In this document: positions 50,083 to 60,023 of the stretch, piece by piece
Layout: each line of letters begins with the position of its first letter
Numbering within the stretch: position 1 is the stretch's first letter
Assembly (NCBI GenBank): GCA_038874475.1
Contig: JAVZCJ010000008.1
Span: 1 to 64,000 of the forward strand
Direction of reading: 5' to 3'
DNA: 64,000 nt
Origin: Nitrososphaerota archaeon
Lineage (GTDB): Archaea; Thermoproteota; Nitrososphaeria_A; Caldarchaeales; JAVZCJ01
The notes under the pieces: model-generated
Databases searched by the model: none
What the model was told of the DNA's origin: nothing
What the model saw: only the letters and a program-made list of their open reading frames with translations
Position numbers and translations under genes: made by a program

Positions 50083-52842
50083 ATGAGTAAAAGAATTTTT
50101 CCTCCCGAATTTTATAAACTTAATTTTTTCTTAAAGAATGGTTTTAAAAGAAAAGAATGCCCTATTTGTAAAGAATTTTATTGGACTATCAATGAAGATC
50201 AAGAAACATGCAATGAAGCTCCTTGCGTTCCATATAGTTTTATAGGAAATCCACCATCTTCTAAAAAATTTTCTTTAAGAGAAACAAGAGAAAAATTTCT
50301 TAATTTTTTTAAGAAAAAAGAACATGAAATTATTAATCCATATCCTGTAGTTGCGAGATGGAGAACAGATTTATTCTTAACAGATGCAAGTATAGTAGAT
50401 TTTCAACCATTTGTAACTAATGGAATTTCTCCCCCTCCAGCAAATCCACTTGTAATAAGTCAGCCATGCATAAGATTAGTTGATATAGATAAAGTTGGCT
50501 TAACTTTTGGTAGACATTTAACTATATTTGAAATGGGAGGGCATCATGCTTTCAATTATCCAGATAAAAATATTTATTGGAAAGAAGAAACTGTTCAATA
50601 TTGTCAAGAATTTATTAAAGAAGAATTTGGTATTAACCCTGAATATGTAACTTATAAAGAAGGGATATGGTCTGGTGGAGGGAATGCAGGTCCTTGCTTC
50701 GAAGTAATTGTAGGAGGTTTAGAAGTAGCTACATTAGTTTTTATGCAATATAAAACTATTGATACAGAATTAATAGAATTACCAATAAGAACAGTTGATA
50801 CAGGTTATGGAATGGAACGTTTTTCATGGCTTAGTAATGGCTCTTATAGTTGCTTTAATGTAATCTATGGAGAGATTTATCCTTTAATATCTAAAATAAT
50901 AGATATCCCTAAAATAGAAGAAGGAATATTGAATAAATATGCAGCATACACTGCAATGATGGCTTCTAAAAGGAGTATTTCTGAAATAAGAGAAGAAATA
51001 TCTAAAATGACAGGGATTCCAATTGAAATAATAAATAATAAAATTCCTTTATTGGAGAAAATTTATGCTGCATTAGATTATACAAAATCTATTGTTTTTA
51101 TTATTTCTGAAGGAGTAGTCCCATCAAATGTTAAAGTTGGTTATTTAGCAAGATTATTAATTAGAAGAGCATATAATACTTTATCTGAAATTAATTGTGA
51201 AGATAAACTTTTAGATTTAATAGAATTTCAAATTGATTATTGGAGTAAAGATTTTCCACATTTATTAGATTCGAAAAATGAAATTCTTGAAATAATCGAA
51301 GCAGAAATAAAAAAATTTGAAGAAACCATTAAAAAAGGAAGAGAATTTCTTAAAAGAGAAATTTCAAATATCTCAAAGAAAGGCATAAAACATGTTCCAA
51401 AAGACTTTTTAATTAGATTTTATGATGAAAAAGGGTTAACTCCTAATATTGTTAAACAAATCGCTTCACAATTTAATATTACTTTAGAGATTCCAGAAAA
51501 CTTTTATGAAGAAGTAGCTTCTAAACATTTAAGATCAACGATTAAAATAGAAGAAGATACGATAATGCGTTTAAAAGATAAAGTATCTGGTTTTCAAGCT
51601 ACTGAAAAACTTTATTATAAGAATCCTTTTCAAAAAAATTTTGAAGCAAAAGTTTTAGGAATAATTGAAAATGCCATTATTCTTGATAAAACATTATTCT
51701 ATCCAGAAAGTGGAGGACAAATGTACGATTCTGGAATAATAGTTTCTTCTAAAGGTATTGCAAAAGTTAAAGATGTGCAAATCATTGATGATGTAATTTT
51801 GCATTTTATAGATGGCCCAATCCCAGATATAAGTGAGAAAATTTCAGGAGAAATAGATATTGATAGAAGAATGGCATTAATGAGGCATCATTCAGCAACT
51901 CATATTTTAATGGGTGCTGCTATGCGTGTTTTAGGAAAACATGTATGGCAAGCTGGTGCAAAGAAAGAGCCTGAAAGAGCTAGATTGGATATTTCTCATC
52001 ATAAAAGGCTATCACTTGAAGAAATACAAAAAATTGAAGAACTAGCAAATGAAATAATAGCTAAAAGGATTCCTATAAAGATTCAATTAATGAATAGGAA
52101 TAAAGCTGAAAAAGAATTTGGTTTTAGATTATATCAAGGAGGAGAAGTCCCATTAGGAGAAATAAGAGTAGTTGAAATTCCAGGATGGGATGCACAAGCA
52201 TGTGGAGGTTTACATTGTGAAAATACAGAAGATGTAGGTTTAATAAAAATAATTAAAACTGAAAGAATTCAAGATGGTGTTGAAAGGATAATTTTCTCAG
52301 CAGGACCAGCTGCTTTAAAATATATTCAAGAAATTGAAGAAAGAATTTTTGATATTTCAAATAATATAAAAACTCCAATTGAAGAAATTAATAAAAAAGT
52401 ATATGAAATATTTACTGAACTTAAAGATTCTAAAAAAACAATAAAGAAACTTTATGAAAAAATAGTTAAATTAAAAGTAAATGAATTATTGAATAAAGCC
52501 TCTAAAATTGAAGATGTTTTAATAATAAAATCTTATGAAGAAATAGATGATCAAGAATACCTTTTACAATTAGCTGTAAGTTTAACTACTTCTAAAGAAG
52601 CTAGAATTGCTATTTTATTAGCTGGAGAAGAGAAAATTAAAATAATTGTTCTTGCTAATGAAGAAGCTTTAAAGAAAGGATATGATGCAAGCAATATATG
52701 CCGTAAAATAGCTAATGAATTGGGTGGAAGTGGAGGAGGGAAGAAAGATTTGGGTCAAGGAGGAGCTCCATACTCAATTGATAAAATAAATAATGTTTTA
52801 GAAAAACTTGAAACAAATCCAGAATTTTTCTTAAAAAGTTAA
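50083..52842 (+). CDS. alaS: Alanyl-tRNA synthetase
   Basis: The 919-residue class II enzyme is of archaeal type. It has an N-terminal zinc-rich extension (CPICKEFYWTINEDQETCNEAPC) and the catalytic domain (ARWRTDLFLTDASIVDFQPF, GRHLTIFEMGGHHAFNY, GGNAGPCFEVIVGG). The editing domain supplies HHSATHILMGA and CGGLHC, and the glycine-rich C-terminal domain ends GGSGGGKKDLGQGG. It charges tRNA-Ala and clears Ser/Gly errors. It is downstream of rpl12, from which it is separated by 107 bp with its own AT-rich promoter. Confidence 0.95.
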   Translation: MSKRIFPPEFYKLNFFLKNGFKRKECPICKEFYWTINEDQETCNEAPCVPYSFIGNPPSSKKFSLRETREKFLNFFKKKEHEIINPYPVVARWRTDLFLTDASIVDFQPFVTNGISPPPANPLVISQPCIRLVDIDKVGLTFGRHLTIFEMGGHHAFNYPDKNIYWKEETVQYCQEFIKEEFGINPEYVTYKEGIWSGGGNAGPCFEVIVGGLEVATLVFMQYKTIDTELIELPIRTVDTGYGMERFSWLSNGSYSCFNVIYGEIYPLISKIIDIPKIEEGILNKYAAYTAMMASKRSISEIREEISKMTGIPIEIINNKIPLLEKIYAALDYTKSIVFIISEGVVPSNVKVGYLARLLIRRAYNTLSEINCEDKLLDLIEFQIDYWSKDFPHLLDSKNEILEIIEAEIKKFEETIKKGREFLKREISNISKKGIKHVPKDFLIRFYDEKGLTPNIVKQIASQFNITLEIPENFYEEVASKHLRSTIKIEEDTIMRLKDKVSGFQATEKLYYKNPFQKNFEAKVLGIIENAIILDKTLFYPESGGQMYDSGIIVSSKGIAKVKDVQIIDDVILHFIDGPIPDISEKISGEIDIDRRMALMRHHSATHILMGAAMRVLGKHVWQAGAKKEPERARLDISHHKRLSLEEIQKIEELANEIIAKRIPIKIQLMNRNKAEKEFGFRLYQGGEVPLGEIRVVEIPGWDAQACGGLHCENTEDVGLIKIIKTERIQDGVERIIFSAGPAALKYIQEIEERIFDISNNIKTPIEEINKKVYEIFTELKDSKKTIKKLYEKIVKLKVNELLNKASKIEDVLIIKSYEEIDDQEYLLQLAVSLTTSKEARIAILLAGEEKIKIIVLANEEALKKGYDASNICRKIANELGGSGGGKKDLGQGGAPYSIDKINNVLEKLETNPEFFLKS

Positions 52843-52966
52843 TGAATTCAGAAAAAGTATCAAATGAGTTAGCAATAAAGACTTATTTTTTGTTGCAATT
52901 ATTTTTAAAATTTAAAGTAATACCAAAAAAGCGAGTTGAACGATTCCATTATTTCTACTTCAGTGT

Positions 52967-53160
52967 AAGTGAAAATTCCTTTATGTTTTTCTCTAATTCA
53001 TCTAAATCATGTTTTGGCAGGGACTCAACTTTTGTTAACGAAATATCTGGCATATCGGATACTCATCAAAAGTAAGTGTTTGTAGTAGTTAAAAATTTAT
53101 CGATTAGAACTGTAAAGACATCAACATTGTGCTGCTGAAACATAGGTCTGAATCCATATC
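52967..53160 (-). pseudogene. Short coding relicts between alaS and the transporter gene
   Basis: The 320-bp gap 52843-53162 holds two minus-strand protein-like pieces. One reads YGFRPMFQQHNVDVFTVLID... and stops near 53075. The other starts MPDISLTKVESLPKHDLDEL and stops near 52961. Both have better G+C and amino-acid balance than the surrounding gap and look like the end of one gene and a piece of a second. Their families are not recognised. They mark the left side of a segment with foreign composition. Confidence 0.35.
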
Positions 53161-53162
53161 TT

Positions 53163-53582
53163 TTAAATTGCAAGCAATAGAACCCCAATGAAAATGAGGA
53201 CTCCAGCCATTGCCGTTTTAAGTGTTATTTTTTCGCCTAGAATAAGGGCAGATAAAACTAACACGAATAATACGCTGGCTCTGTCTATTGGCGCAACTTT
53301 CGAAGCGTCAGTCAATTTTAAAGCGGCAAAATAGAGCAGCCAAGATATGGCACCAGCCACTCCGGAAAGCACTATGAAAAGCACATCCTTACTAGTTAGT
53401 TGCGTTAGTTGAGAACCTTTGCCAATCGCTATTACGAAGCCTAGTGTGAAAACCATCATAACAATGGTTCTTACGGCAGTTGCAACGTTGGAATCAACGC
53501 CTTGTAACCCAACTTTTGCAAAAATCGCAACAAGTGCAGCAAAAAATGCATCTAGAATTGCTAAAACAAACCAATTCATCAC
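53163..53582 (-). CDS. Small DMT/EamA-type membrane transporter
   Basis: The 139-residue protein has four to five transmembrane helices (FVLAILDAFFAALVAIFAKVG, IVMMVFTLGFVIAIG, VLFIVLSGVAGAISWLLYFAAL, SVLFVLVLSALILG, AMAGVLIFIGVLLLAI) and the YFAALKLTDASKVAPIDRAS segment of half-size EamA/EmrE-like proteins. It probably works as a dimer to move a small metabolite or cation. Its G+C is visibly higher than that of neighbours, suggesting transfer. The start may be either of two adjacent ATGs. Confidence 0.78.
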   Translation of the reverse strand: MMNWFVLAILDAFFAALVAIFAKVGLQGVDSNVATAVRTIVMMVFTLGFVIAIGKGSQLTQLTSKDVLFIVLSGVAGAISWLLYFAALKLTDASKVAPIDRASVLFVLVLSALILGEKITLKTAMAGVLIFIGVLLLAI

Positions 53583-53695
53583 TTATCACTAATCCTAAAT
53601 TGCATGCGCACTATATATATTTATCCAAAGCTTACGGAGAGAGATGCAAACCTTTTTGTAGCTATAATTTAATAAATGAAAGGCAGGTTTTAATA

Positions 53696-53932
53696 TGAAA
53701 TTTGGAACATGGTATTCTGTTTAACTAATCAGTCTAGAAGAGAATGGTGAATTCTATCAACATATGAAAGCGGATTTCTACTTTCGTAGAAAGTTTGGTG
53801 ACAGTAGAGCGGTAGCAAATGTCAGATGAATCGTCAGGAGTGGATGCGTTATACCTTTAACTACGATGATGGATATAATTTTGCTAAGAAAAAACTCCGC
53901 AAACAAAGAGATAGTTATTGGACAAGTTTTTA
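53696..53932 (+). pseudogene. Degraded gene of unknown family
   Basis: Within the 450-bp gap 53583-54032, an ATG at 53696 opens MKFGTWYSV, then a stop. Protein-like text continues in shifting frames: EENGEFYQHMKADFYFRRKF, then QMNRQEWMRYTFNYDDGYNF and KKKLRKQRDSYWTSF with a stop near 53932. At least two disruptions are needed to join them. The family is unknown. The rest of the gap shows only AT-rich promoter-like DNA for the transporter on the left. Confidence 0.45.
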
Positions 53933-54032
53933 AAACTTTTTGGTAATATATTTTAATATTCTTTATTGAAGAAAAAAAGATGGTGGCAGAGCAGAGTTAC
54001 TTATCATGTTTCGCCTTTTTCTTCGCCTAATC

Positions 54033-56453
54033 TCAAAGCTGGAATTTTTTAAAGACTAAATATTTTAAAGGATCTACTATTCCAAGGGTGAATAATGCTG
54101 AAAAGCCTAAAGCAAAAAGAACTTGATCTAGTGAAAGTGAAGGAATTATTATGCCATATATGCCCAACAACATGAATCCAATTATTACTGCTGTAATTGA
54201 TGCAATCAATCCCTTGCCAGGCTTTGAAGACCAGAAGTGCCTTCTTTCTCTTACAATGTATACTCTAAATTGACTATTAAAGACAAGTATCAGCATTATA
54301 AAAGTGCGCAATTTTTCCCATTCTAGTTGAAAATAATTTTTTCCTATTACCATCGCAATTACGCCTTCGACAACTAACAGTAAACCAACTACGAGAGATG
54401 CTAATGTAATGTTTTTAACATTCCACTTATTTGGGTTACTTGTATGTTTTACGTTATCAGTTGCTAATGATATTGTTAAAAAATCGTTTGTAAAAATTAG
54501 CAACGTCATGCCTAGTAGGCTGAGAACAATGTTGTGCAACCAAAAAAATCCAATAGTTAATAAAGTGACAAATTCTATTACTTTAGCAACCTTATTTATA
54601 ACCCATGTTAGCATTCGTTGATATATTTGTCTGCTTATTTTTATTGCGCTGACAATCACTTTCACGCCTTGTTCAGTTAAAACCACGCTAGCTGAAGCCT
54701 TCGCGACGTCTGTCGAGTTGCTTACAGCTATTCCCATTTCCGCTTGTTTAAGTGCAGGTGCATCATTGACTCCGTCTCCAGTCATTCCCACCATATGTCC
54801 ATTTAATTGCAAAAGTTTTACTACCTCATATTTATCTTCAGGATATACCTCGGCAAAACCATCGTATTTCTCAATAATTTTTGCTCTTTCTGCTTCGCTT
54901 AAGGCTTTAAGTTCAGTTATTGGAATAATCCTATTGCCGATTGAGGCTTGAGAAGCTATCTCTTTAGCAATACTAATATTATCACCTGTAAGCATCATTG
55001 GCTTTATGCCAAGCGCTTTAATCTTTTCTATCATTATTTTTGAATCTGGTCTTATAGGGTCAGCTAAAGCTAAGAGTCCCATAAACATGAGCTTATCTAA
55101 ATCTTCACCTTCTGATTTAGCTACTGCTAAAGTTCGGTATCCTTTATGAGATAACTCTTCTAGCATTTTGCTTACTTCTTGTTGGATTTCATCTGTGTTT
55201 TTGCAGAGGTTCAAGATTATTTGTGGTGCACCTTTAACGGCTTTAAAACGTATTCCTTTGCTCTCAATAATGGCTTCGGATCTTTTAATGGTTGGATTGA
55301 AAGGCATGTAAGAGACTCGTTTATATAAGTTGAAATCAATGCCTAGAGATTTTGCGTGGTTTATAATCGCTAAATCTATTATATCTCCGCCTTCTTCTTC
55401 AGATGCCAAACTTGCTATTAACATTATATCTTCTTTTGTATAATTGAAAAATGGTATAACTTCAGCAATTGAGAGTTTGTTCTGCGTTATTGTACCTGTT
55501 TTATCTAAACAGACTATGTCTATGGAAGCTGCATCTTCAATAGAGTCGAGACGAGTTACTAGAACTCCTTCTTTTGCAAGTTCCATAGCACCAACAGCTT
55601 GAACTATAGTGAGCACTGCTGGCAATGCAACTGGAATAGCACCCATTAGAAAGATAACTGCAAACGTCAATATCGATAGGATACCCGTATTTAAAAGTAA
55701 TGCATATGCGGAAGTTAAAATTAATGCCACTATACCAACGTACATCATATACTTAGTAATAGACATCATTATCTCTTCTTGATGAGATTTCGGTTTAGCC
55801 GTTTTAACCAACTCAGCGGTTCTTCCAAAATATGTATTTACTCCAGTATTAACCACAACACATTTGGCTTCGCCCCTCGTCACTATGGAACTTGAATAGA
55901 GAATTTCTGAAGAGCTTAAATTCACTGGTAAAGATTCTCCTGTTAAAGCTGATTGATCAACGGAAAGTTCACCGCTCACTATTTTGACATCTGCAGGCAC
56001 CAAGTCGCCAAGTCCTACAAGTATAATGTCTCCTGGAACAATTTCTTTAGCGTCTTTCACCATCCATTTTCCTTCACGCAAAACCTTCGCTTTTATCGCT
56101 AGTCTCTTTTTTAAAAACTCCAGTACCTTTTGCGAGCGATGCGAATGTATGAAGCCTATGACAACATTTATGGTGAGTAACACAAAAATTATGATTGCCT
56201 CAAGATAATGACCGAGAATACACGAGAGGATAATAGCCAGTTCCAATAACCATGGCATGGGACCCCAATAACGTTTAAAAAAATCTATGAAGGGATTCTT
56301 CTTTTCTTCCATTATTTCATTATACCCAAACTTTTCTATTCGATTTTTTGCTTCAGCCTCTGTAAGCCCTTGCATAGATGTCTTTAATATATTGAAAGTT
56401 TCCTCAATAGAAAGTTGCTTAAACTCAGATGTGCTCCTTATCTTAGTAGTCAT
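54033..56453 (-). CDS. P-type ATPase, plasma-membrane proton-pump type
   Basis: The 806-residue pump has a cytosolic N-terminus (GLTEAEAKNRIEKFGYNEI), actuator TGES in DQSALTGESLPVN and phosphorylation site CLDKTGTITQNKL. The ATP-binding KGAP and hinge MTGDGVNDAPALKQAEMGIAVSNSTDVAKASASVVL follow, and about ten membrane helices are visible. The lack of the CPx metal motif and the P3A-like phrases (GAIPVALPAVLTIVQAVGAMELA) fit H+-ATPases as in yeast Pma1 and archaeal relatives. It exports protons at ATP cost. Higher G+C than the flanks suggests lateral acquisition. Confidence 0.88.
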   Translation of the reverse strand: MTTKIRSTSEFKQLSIEETFNILKTSMQGLTEAEAKNRIEKFGYNEIMEEKKNPFIDFFKRYWGPMPWLLELAIILSCILGHYLEAIIIFVLLTINVVIGFIHSHRSQKVLEFLKKRLAIKAKVLREGKWMVKDAKEIVPGDIILVGLGDLVPADVKIVSGELSVDQSALTGESLPVNLSSSEILYSSSIVTRGEAKCVVVNTGVNTYFGRTAELVKTAKPKSHQEEIMMSITKYMMYVGIVALILTSAYALLLNTGILSILTFAVIFLMGAIPVALPAVLTIVQAVGAMELAKEGVLVTRLDSIEDAASIDIVCLDKTGTITQNKLSIAEVIPFFNYTKEDIMLIASLASEEEGGDIIDLAIINHAKSLGIDFNLYKRVSYMPFNPTIKRSEAIIESKGIRFKAVKGAPQIILNLCKNTDEIQQEVSKMLEELSHKGYRTLAVAKSEGEDLDKLMFMGLLALADPIRPDSKIMIEKIKALGIKPMMLTGDNISIAKEIASQASIGNRIIPITELKALSEAERAKIIEKYDGFAEVYPEDKYEVVKLLQLNGHMVGMTGDGVNDAPALKQAEMGIAVSNSTDVAKASASVVLTEQGVKVIVSAIKISRQIYQRMLTWVINKVAKVIEFVTLLTIGFFWLHNIVLSLLGMTLLIFTNDFLTISLATDNVKHTSNPNKWNVKNITLASLVVGLLLVVEGVIAMVIGKNYFQLEWEKLRTFIMLILVFNSQFRVYIVRERRHFWSSKPGKGLIASITAVIIGFMLLGIYGIIIPSLSLDQVLFALGFSALFTLGIVDPLKYLVFKKFQL

Positions 56454-56590
56454 ATTCTCTGAAATCGGTAAGCGATAGTTGCGTATAAACTTTTGACGTC
56501 TCTTATCTGTGAAAGATTATTCTCCTATGATTCATTAGCTTATAGAAATATTTAGATATACGTTTACAATTGTATATTTCCTATTTTCTT

Positions 56591-56842
56591 CTATGAATTA
56601 TTTAGAAATATCTGGAGACATATGTACGTATTCCTCTTCTTCCGATGAATTTTAAAATCACAACTTAATTCGCATATTAGATTATAGAAGAAACTTCTAT
56701 ATTCATAACTTATTTTCCAAAAACCATTTTTTAGTTTTATTTCTAACCATCCACTTCCGCCTTGATAATCTTCACTATAGGTTAATTCTACTTCATTATC
56801 TATTTTCATGTATTTTCCAGGAACATTTTTTTCTTGAACAAG
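56591..56842 (-). pseudogene. Fragment of an unrecognised gene
   Basis: A minus-strand frame from about 56842 reads ILVQEKNVPGKYMKIDNEVE and continues LTYSEDYQGGSGWLEIKLKN up to about SYEY, with good amino-acid balance. It then becomes irregular and stops at 56591. An ATG occurs inside the good part (56809) without a ribosome site. It is probably the middle of a gene whose ends are lost. The gap 56454-57069 otherwise holds the small frame at 56991. Confidence 0.35.
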
Positions 56843-56990
56843 TATCGATTATTCTTAAATATATTTTTTGCTAAAAAGCTACTAATTATAATTAAGAAGA
56901 ATTAAAAGAAGTTATGTAAATTTTTTATTTAAAAGAATGCTGGAAGATAAAAGTTTTTAATATTGAAAGTTTTTAATAAAGATAATTATT

Positions 56991-57077
56991 ATGGTAAAAG
57001 GAAAAAGCATTATAAGAAATAGAAACATAATAAATCGGAGAAAAAAACAAAGTTTAATATCTTTAAGAGGTGGATAA
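56991..57077 (+). CDS. Possible 28-residue basic leader peptide before leuS
   Basis: The ATG at 56991 opens a short frame (MVKGKSIIRNRNIINRRKKQ then SLISLRGG) ending at 57077, one base before the leuS GTG. A TATA-like TTTTTAATA lies about 25-30 bases before it, as expected for a leaderless mRNA. The leuS ribosome site is inside its last codons, so its translation would cover or open that site. The sequence is strongly basic with no leucine run. It could be a coupling peptide or chance. Confidence 0.35.
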   Translation: MVKGKSIIRNRNIINRRKKQSLISLRGG

Positions 57078-57078
57078 A

Positions 57079-59973
57079 GTGCCATCTTTAGAAGAAAAAT
57101 GGGTTAGGAAATGGAAAGAAGCTAAAATTTTTGAAGCAGATCCAGATCCAAAAAGAGAAAAATTATTTGTAACATTTCCATACATGTATTGTAACTCTGG
57201 CATGCATTTAGGACATGTTTTTACCGCTTCTCATGTAGATGTTTATGCACGTTTTAAACGTATGCAAGGATACAATGTGCTATTTCCTTGGGCATGGCAC
57301 TGGACAGGCACTACGATAGTTGGAGTTGCTGAAAGATTAAAGAGAGGTGATATGAATCAATATAGAATATTTAAAGATATGGATGAAGTCCCAGAAGATA
57401 TTTTATCAAAATTCATAGACCCACATGTTATAGCTGAGTATTTCACTAATGAGAATAGAGAAACAGTTAATTTAATTGGATTCAGTATAGATTGGAGACG
57501 TGAATTTACTACCGTTGATCCATATTATAAGAAATTTATTGAATGGCAATATTTAACATTAAAGCGTTTAGGATATGTTGTTAAAGGTACTCATCCAGTT
57601 GTATGGTGTGTAAATTGTTCAAGTCCAACTGGAGATCATGATCGTTTAATTGGTGAAGGTGTAAGCCCAGAAGAATATTATGTAGTTTTATTCAAATGTG
57701 GAGAATATTATTTAGCTGCAGCTACATTTAGACCTGAGACAATTTTTGGAGCTACAAACGTATGGATAAATCCAGATATAGAATATGTTATTGTTTCTTA
57801 TGAAGATAAAAAAATAATTGTTAGTAAAGAAACAGTAGAAAAACTTTCTTTACAAAAAAAGGATGTAAGAATAACAGGTAAGATTTCTGCATTAGAATTT
57901 ATAGGTAAAAAATGCATAGTTCCAATTATTAATAATGAGATAATAATTTTGCCAGCTAGTTTTGTTAAAGCGGATATAGGAACAGGAATTGTTTATAGCG
58001 TACCAGCTCATGCACCTTATGATTTAGCAGCTTTAAATGATTTAAAAAAGGAAGCAAATGAAATATCTAAAAAATATAAAATAAACATAGAGGAAATATT
58101 ATCAATAGAGCCTATATCTATAATTTATACTCCAGGTTTTAGCGATTTCCCAGCAGAAGAAATAAATTCAAAGCTCGGAGTAAAAAATCAAAATGATATA
58201 GCAAAACTTGAAGAAGCGACAAAAACAATTTATATGAAAGAATTTTATGAAGGAATTACAAAAAGCAATTGTGGAGAATTTAGTAATTTAAGCGTTAAAG
58301 AAGCTAAAGAGAGAATTAAAGATAAATTATCTAAAATTGGATTAGGTTTATGCATGTACGATTTACCTGAAACTGTTATTTGTAGATGTGGAACAAAGTG
58401 CGTTGTTAAAATATTAGAAGACCAATGGTTCTTAAATTATTCTAATGAAGATTGGAAAAATAAAGTTAAAGACCTTTTATACAATATGAAAATTTATCCA
58501 GAAGAAGCTAGACAATGGTTTTTAAATGTTGTTGATTGGCTTCATGATTGGCCTTGTGCACGCAAATCTGGTTTAGGTACTCCATTGCCATGGGATAAAT
58601 CATGGATTGTTGAAACTTTAAGCGATTCAACAATTTATATGGCTTTTTATACGATTAGGAAATATTTAAATGAAAAAGGAGCAATTCCAATCGATAAAAT
58701 TGATTATAGATTTTTTGATTATGTATTTTTAGGAATTGGAGATGTCAATCGATTAGCTAAAGAAATTAATGTTAATCCTGAATCAATTAAGAAAATTAGA
58801 GAAGAATTTTTATATTGGTATCCAGTAGATTTAAGAGATTCTGCTAAAGAGCTTTTGCCAAATCATCTTACATTCTATTTATTCCATCATGTAGCTATTT
58901 TCCCTAAAGAGCTTTGGCCTAAAACAATTGTAGTAAACGGAATGATAACTCTTGAAGGGAAAAAAATGTCTAAAAGTAAAGGAATTTTCTATTTAGCAAA
59001 AAAAGCTATTGAAAATTTTGGTGCAGATGCAACTAGATGTGCATTATTAATTGCAGCTGAAGATATGAATGATGCTGATTGGCGTGAGAAAAATGCTATT
59101 GATATTAAAAAAACTTTAGAAAACTTTCTCGAATTAGTTAAAGATTTTTCTAATAAAGAAATCGATGAAAAAATTGATGAAAATGATATATGGCTTTCAT
59201 CTAGGCTACAAAGGAAAATTAAGCAAATTACTGAACTTTTAGAAAGAGTTAAAACTAAAACTGCTTTAGAAATAGCTTTATATGAAATGTTAAATGATTG
59301 GAAATGGTATATTAGAAAGAAGAAGAGTGAAGAATCTTCAATTTATACGATTTCTTCTAAAGAATTTATTAAAACATGGATAAAGCTTCTTGCACCTTTT
59401 GCACCATTCACGTGTGAAGAAGCATGGAGTATAATAGGAGAGAAAGGATTTGCATCGTTAGCTGAATGGCCTAAAGTTGATGAAGAAAAAATAAATGAGA
59501 AAATAGAATTCGAAGAAAAATACATTTCTATAATTTTAGAAGATATATGGAATATAAAGAAAGTTTTAAAAGAAGTACCTAAGAAGATTTATTTCTATTG
59601 TCCATCTAAATGGAAGAAAGAATTAGCTAAATTCTTAATTGATTATGGATTATCAAAAGCAATTGCAAATTCTAAAAATTTAATTAAAGATACAATAAAA
59701 GTTTTTCCCGAAAGAAGAAATGAGATCCCAAAAATATTGAAAAAAGTTATTGATACATTATCTTCTTATAATATTGAAGAAAATATTGATGTATGGAAAA
59801 AGATAATAGATTCGGAAAAAGAAATATTAAAGAAAAATTTAAAATTTTTAGAAAACGAATTAAAATGCCAAGTGATAATATTTTCGGAAGAAGATAAAGA
59901 TATATATGACCCAGCAAAAAGAGCTAGTGCTTCACTTCCATTAAAACCTGGAATATATTTCAGTTTTGCTTAA
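57079..59973 (+). CDS. leuS: Leucyl-tRNA synthetase
   Basis: The roughly 964-residue class I enzyme is of archaeal/eukaryotic type. It shows the HIGH-like motif SGMHLGHVFTASH, WAWHWTGTTIVG, the editing insert with ATFRPETIFGATNVWINP, KMSKS as GKKMSKSKGIFYLAKKA, an anticodon-binding domain and the C-terminal DPAKRASASLPLKPGIYF tail. It charges tRNA-Leu and edits norvaline or isoleucine. The GTG at 57079 is chosen because AGGTGG lies five bases before it. The upstream GTG at 57070 is inside that site. Confidence 0.94.
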   Translation: MPSLEEKWVRKWKEAKIFEADPDPKREKLFVTFPYMYCNSGMHLGHVFTASHVDVYARFKRMQGYNVLFPWAWHWTGTTIVGVAERLKRGDMNQYRIFKDMDEVPEDILSKFIDPHVIAEYFTNENRETVNLIGFSIDWRREFTTVDPYYKKFIEWQYLTLKRLGYVVKGTHPVVWCVNCSSPTGDHDRLIGEGVSPEEYYVVLFKCGEYYLAAATFRPETIFGATNVWINPDIEYVIVSYEDKKIIVSKETVEKLSLQKKDVRITGKISALEFIGKKCIVPIINNEIIILPASFVKADIGTGIVYSVPAHAPYDLAALNDLKKEANEISKKYKINIEEILSIEPISIIYTPGFSDFPAEEINSKLGVKNQNDIAKLEEATKTIYMKEFYEGITKSNCGEFSNLSVKEAKERIKDKLSKIGLGLCMYDLPETVICRCGTKCVVKILEDQWFLNYSNEDWKNKVKDLLYNMKIYPEEARQWFLNVVDWLHDWPCARKSGLGTPLPWDKSWIVETLSDSTIYMAFYTIRKYLNEKGAIPIDKIDYRFFDYVFLGIGDVNRLAKEINVNPESIKKIREEFLYWYPVDLRDSAKELLPNHLTFYLFHHVAIFPKELWPKTIVVNGMITLEGKKMSKSKGIFYLAKKAIENFGADATRCALLIAAEDMNDADWREKNAIDIKKTLENFLELVKDFSNKEIDEKIDENDIWLSSRLQRKIKQITELLERVKTKTALEIALYEMLNDWKWYIRKKKSEESSIYTISSKEFIKTWIKLLAPFAPFTCEEAWSIIGEKGFASLAEWPKVDEEKINEKIEFEEKYISIILEDIWNIKKVLKEVPKKIYFYCPSKWKKELAKFLIDYGLSKAIANSKNLIKDTIKVFPERRNEIPKILKKVIDTLSSYNIEENIDVWKKIIDSEKEILKKNLKFLENELKCQVIIFSEEDKDIYDPAKRASASLPLKPGIYFSFA

Positions 59974-60023
59974 ATAACCTAATATTACAAAGAAATTTTT
60001 AATAAAACTATGGGAAATAAGAG

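Noticed and set aside
52842-53075. A 77-residue plus-strand protein directly after alaS
   Set aside because: Its start overlaps the alaS stop without a ribosome site, and better protein-like text is found on the opposite strand in the same interval.
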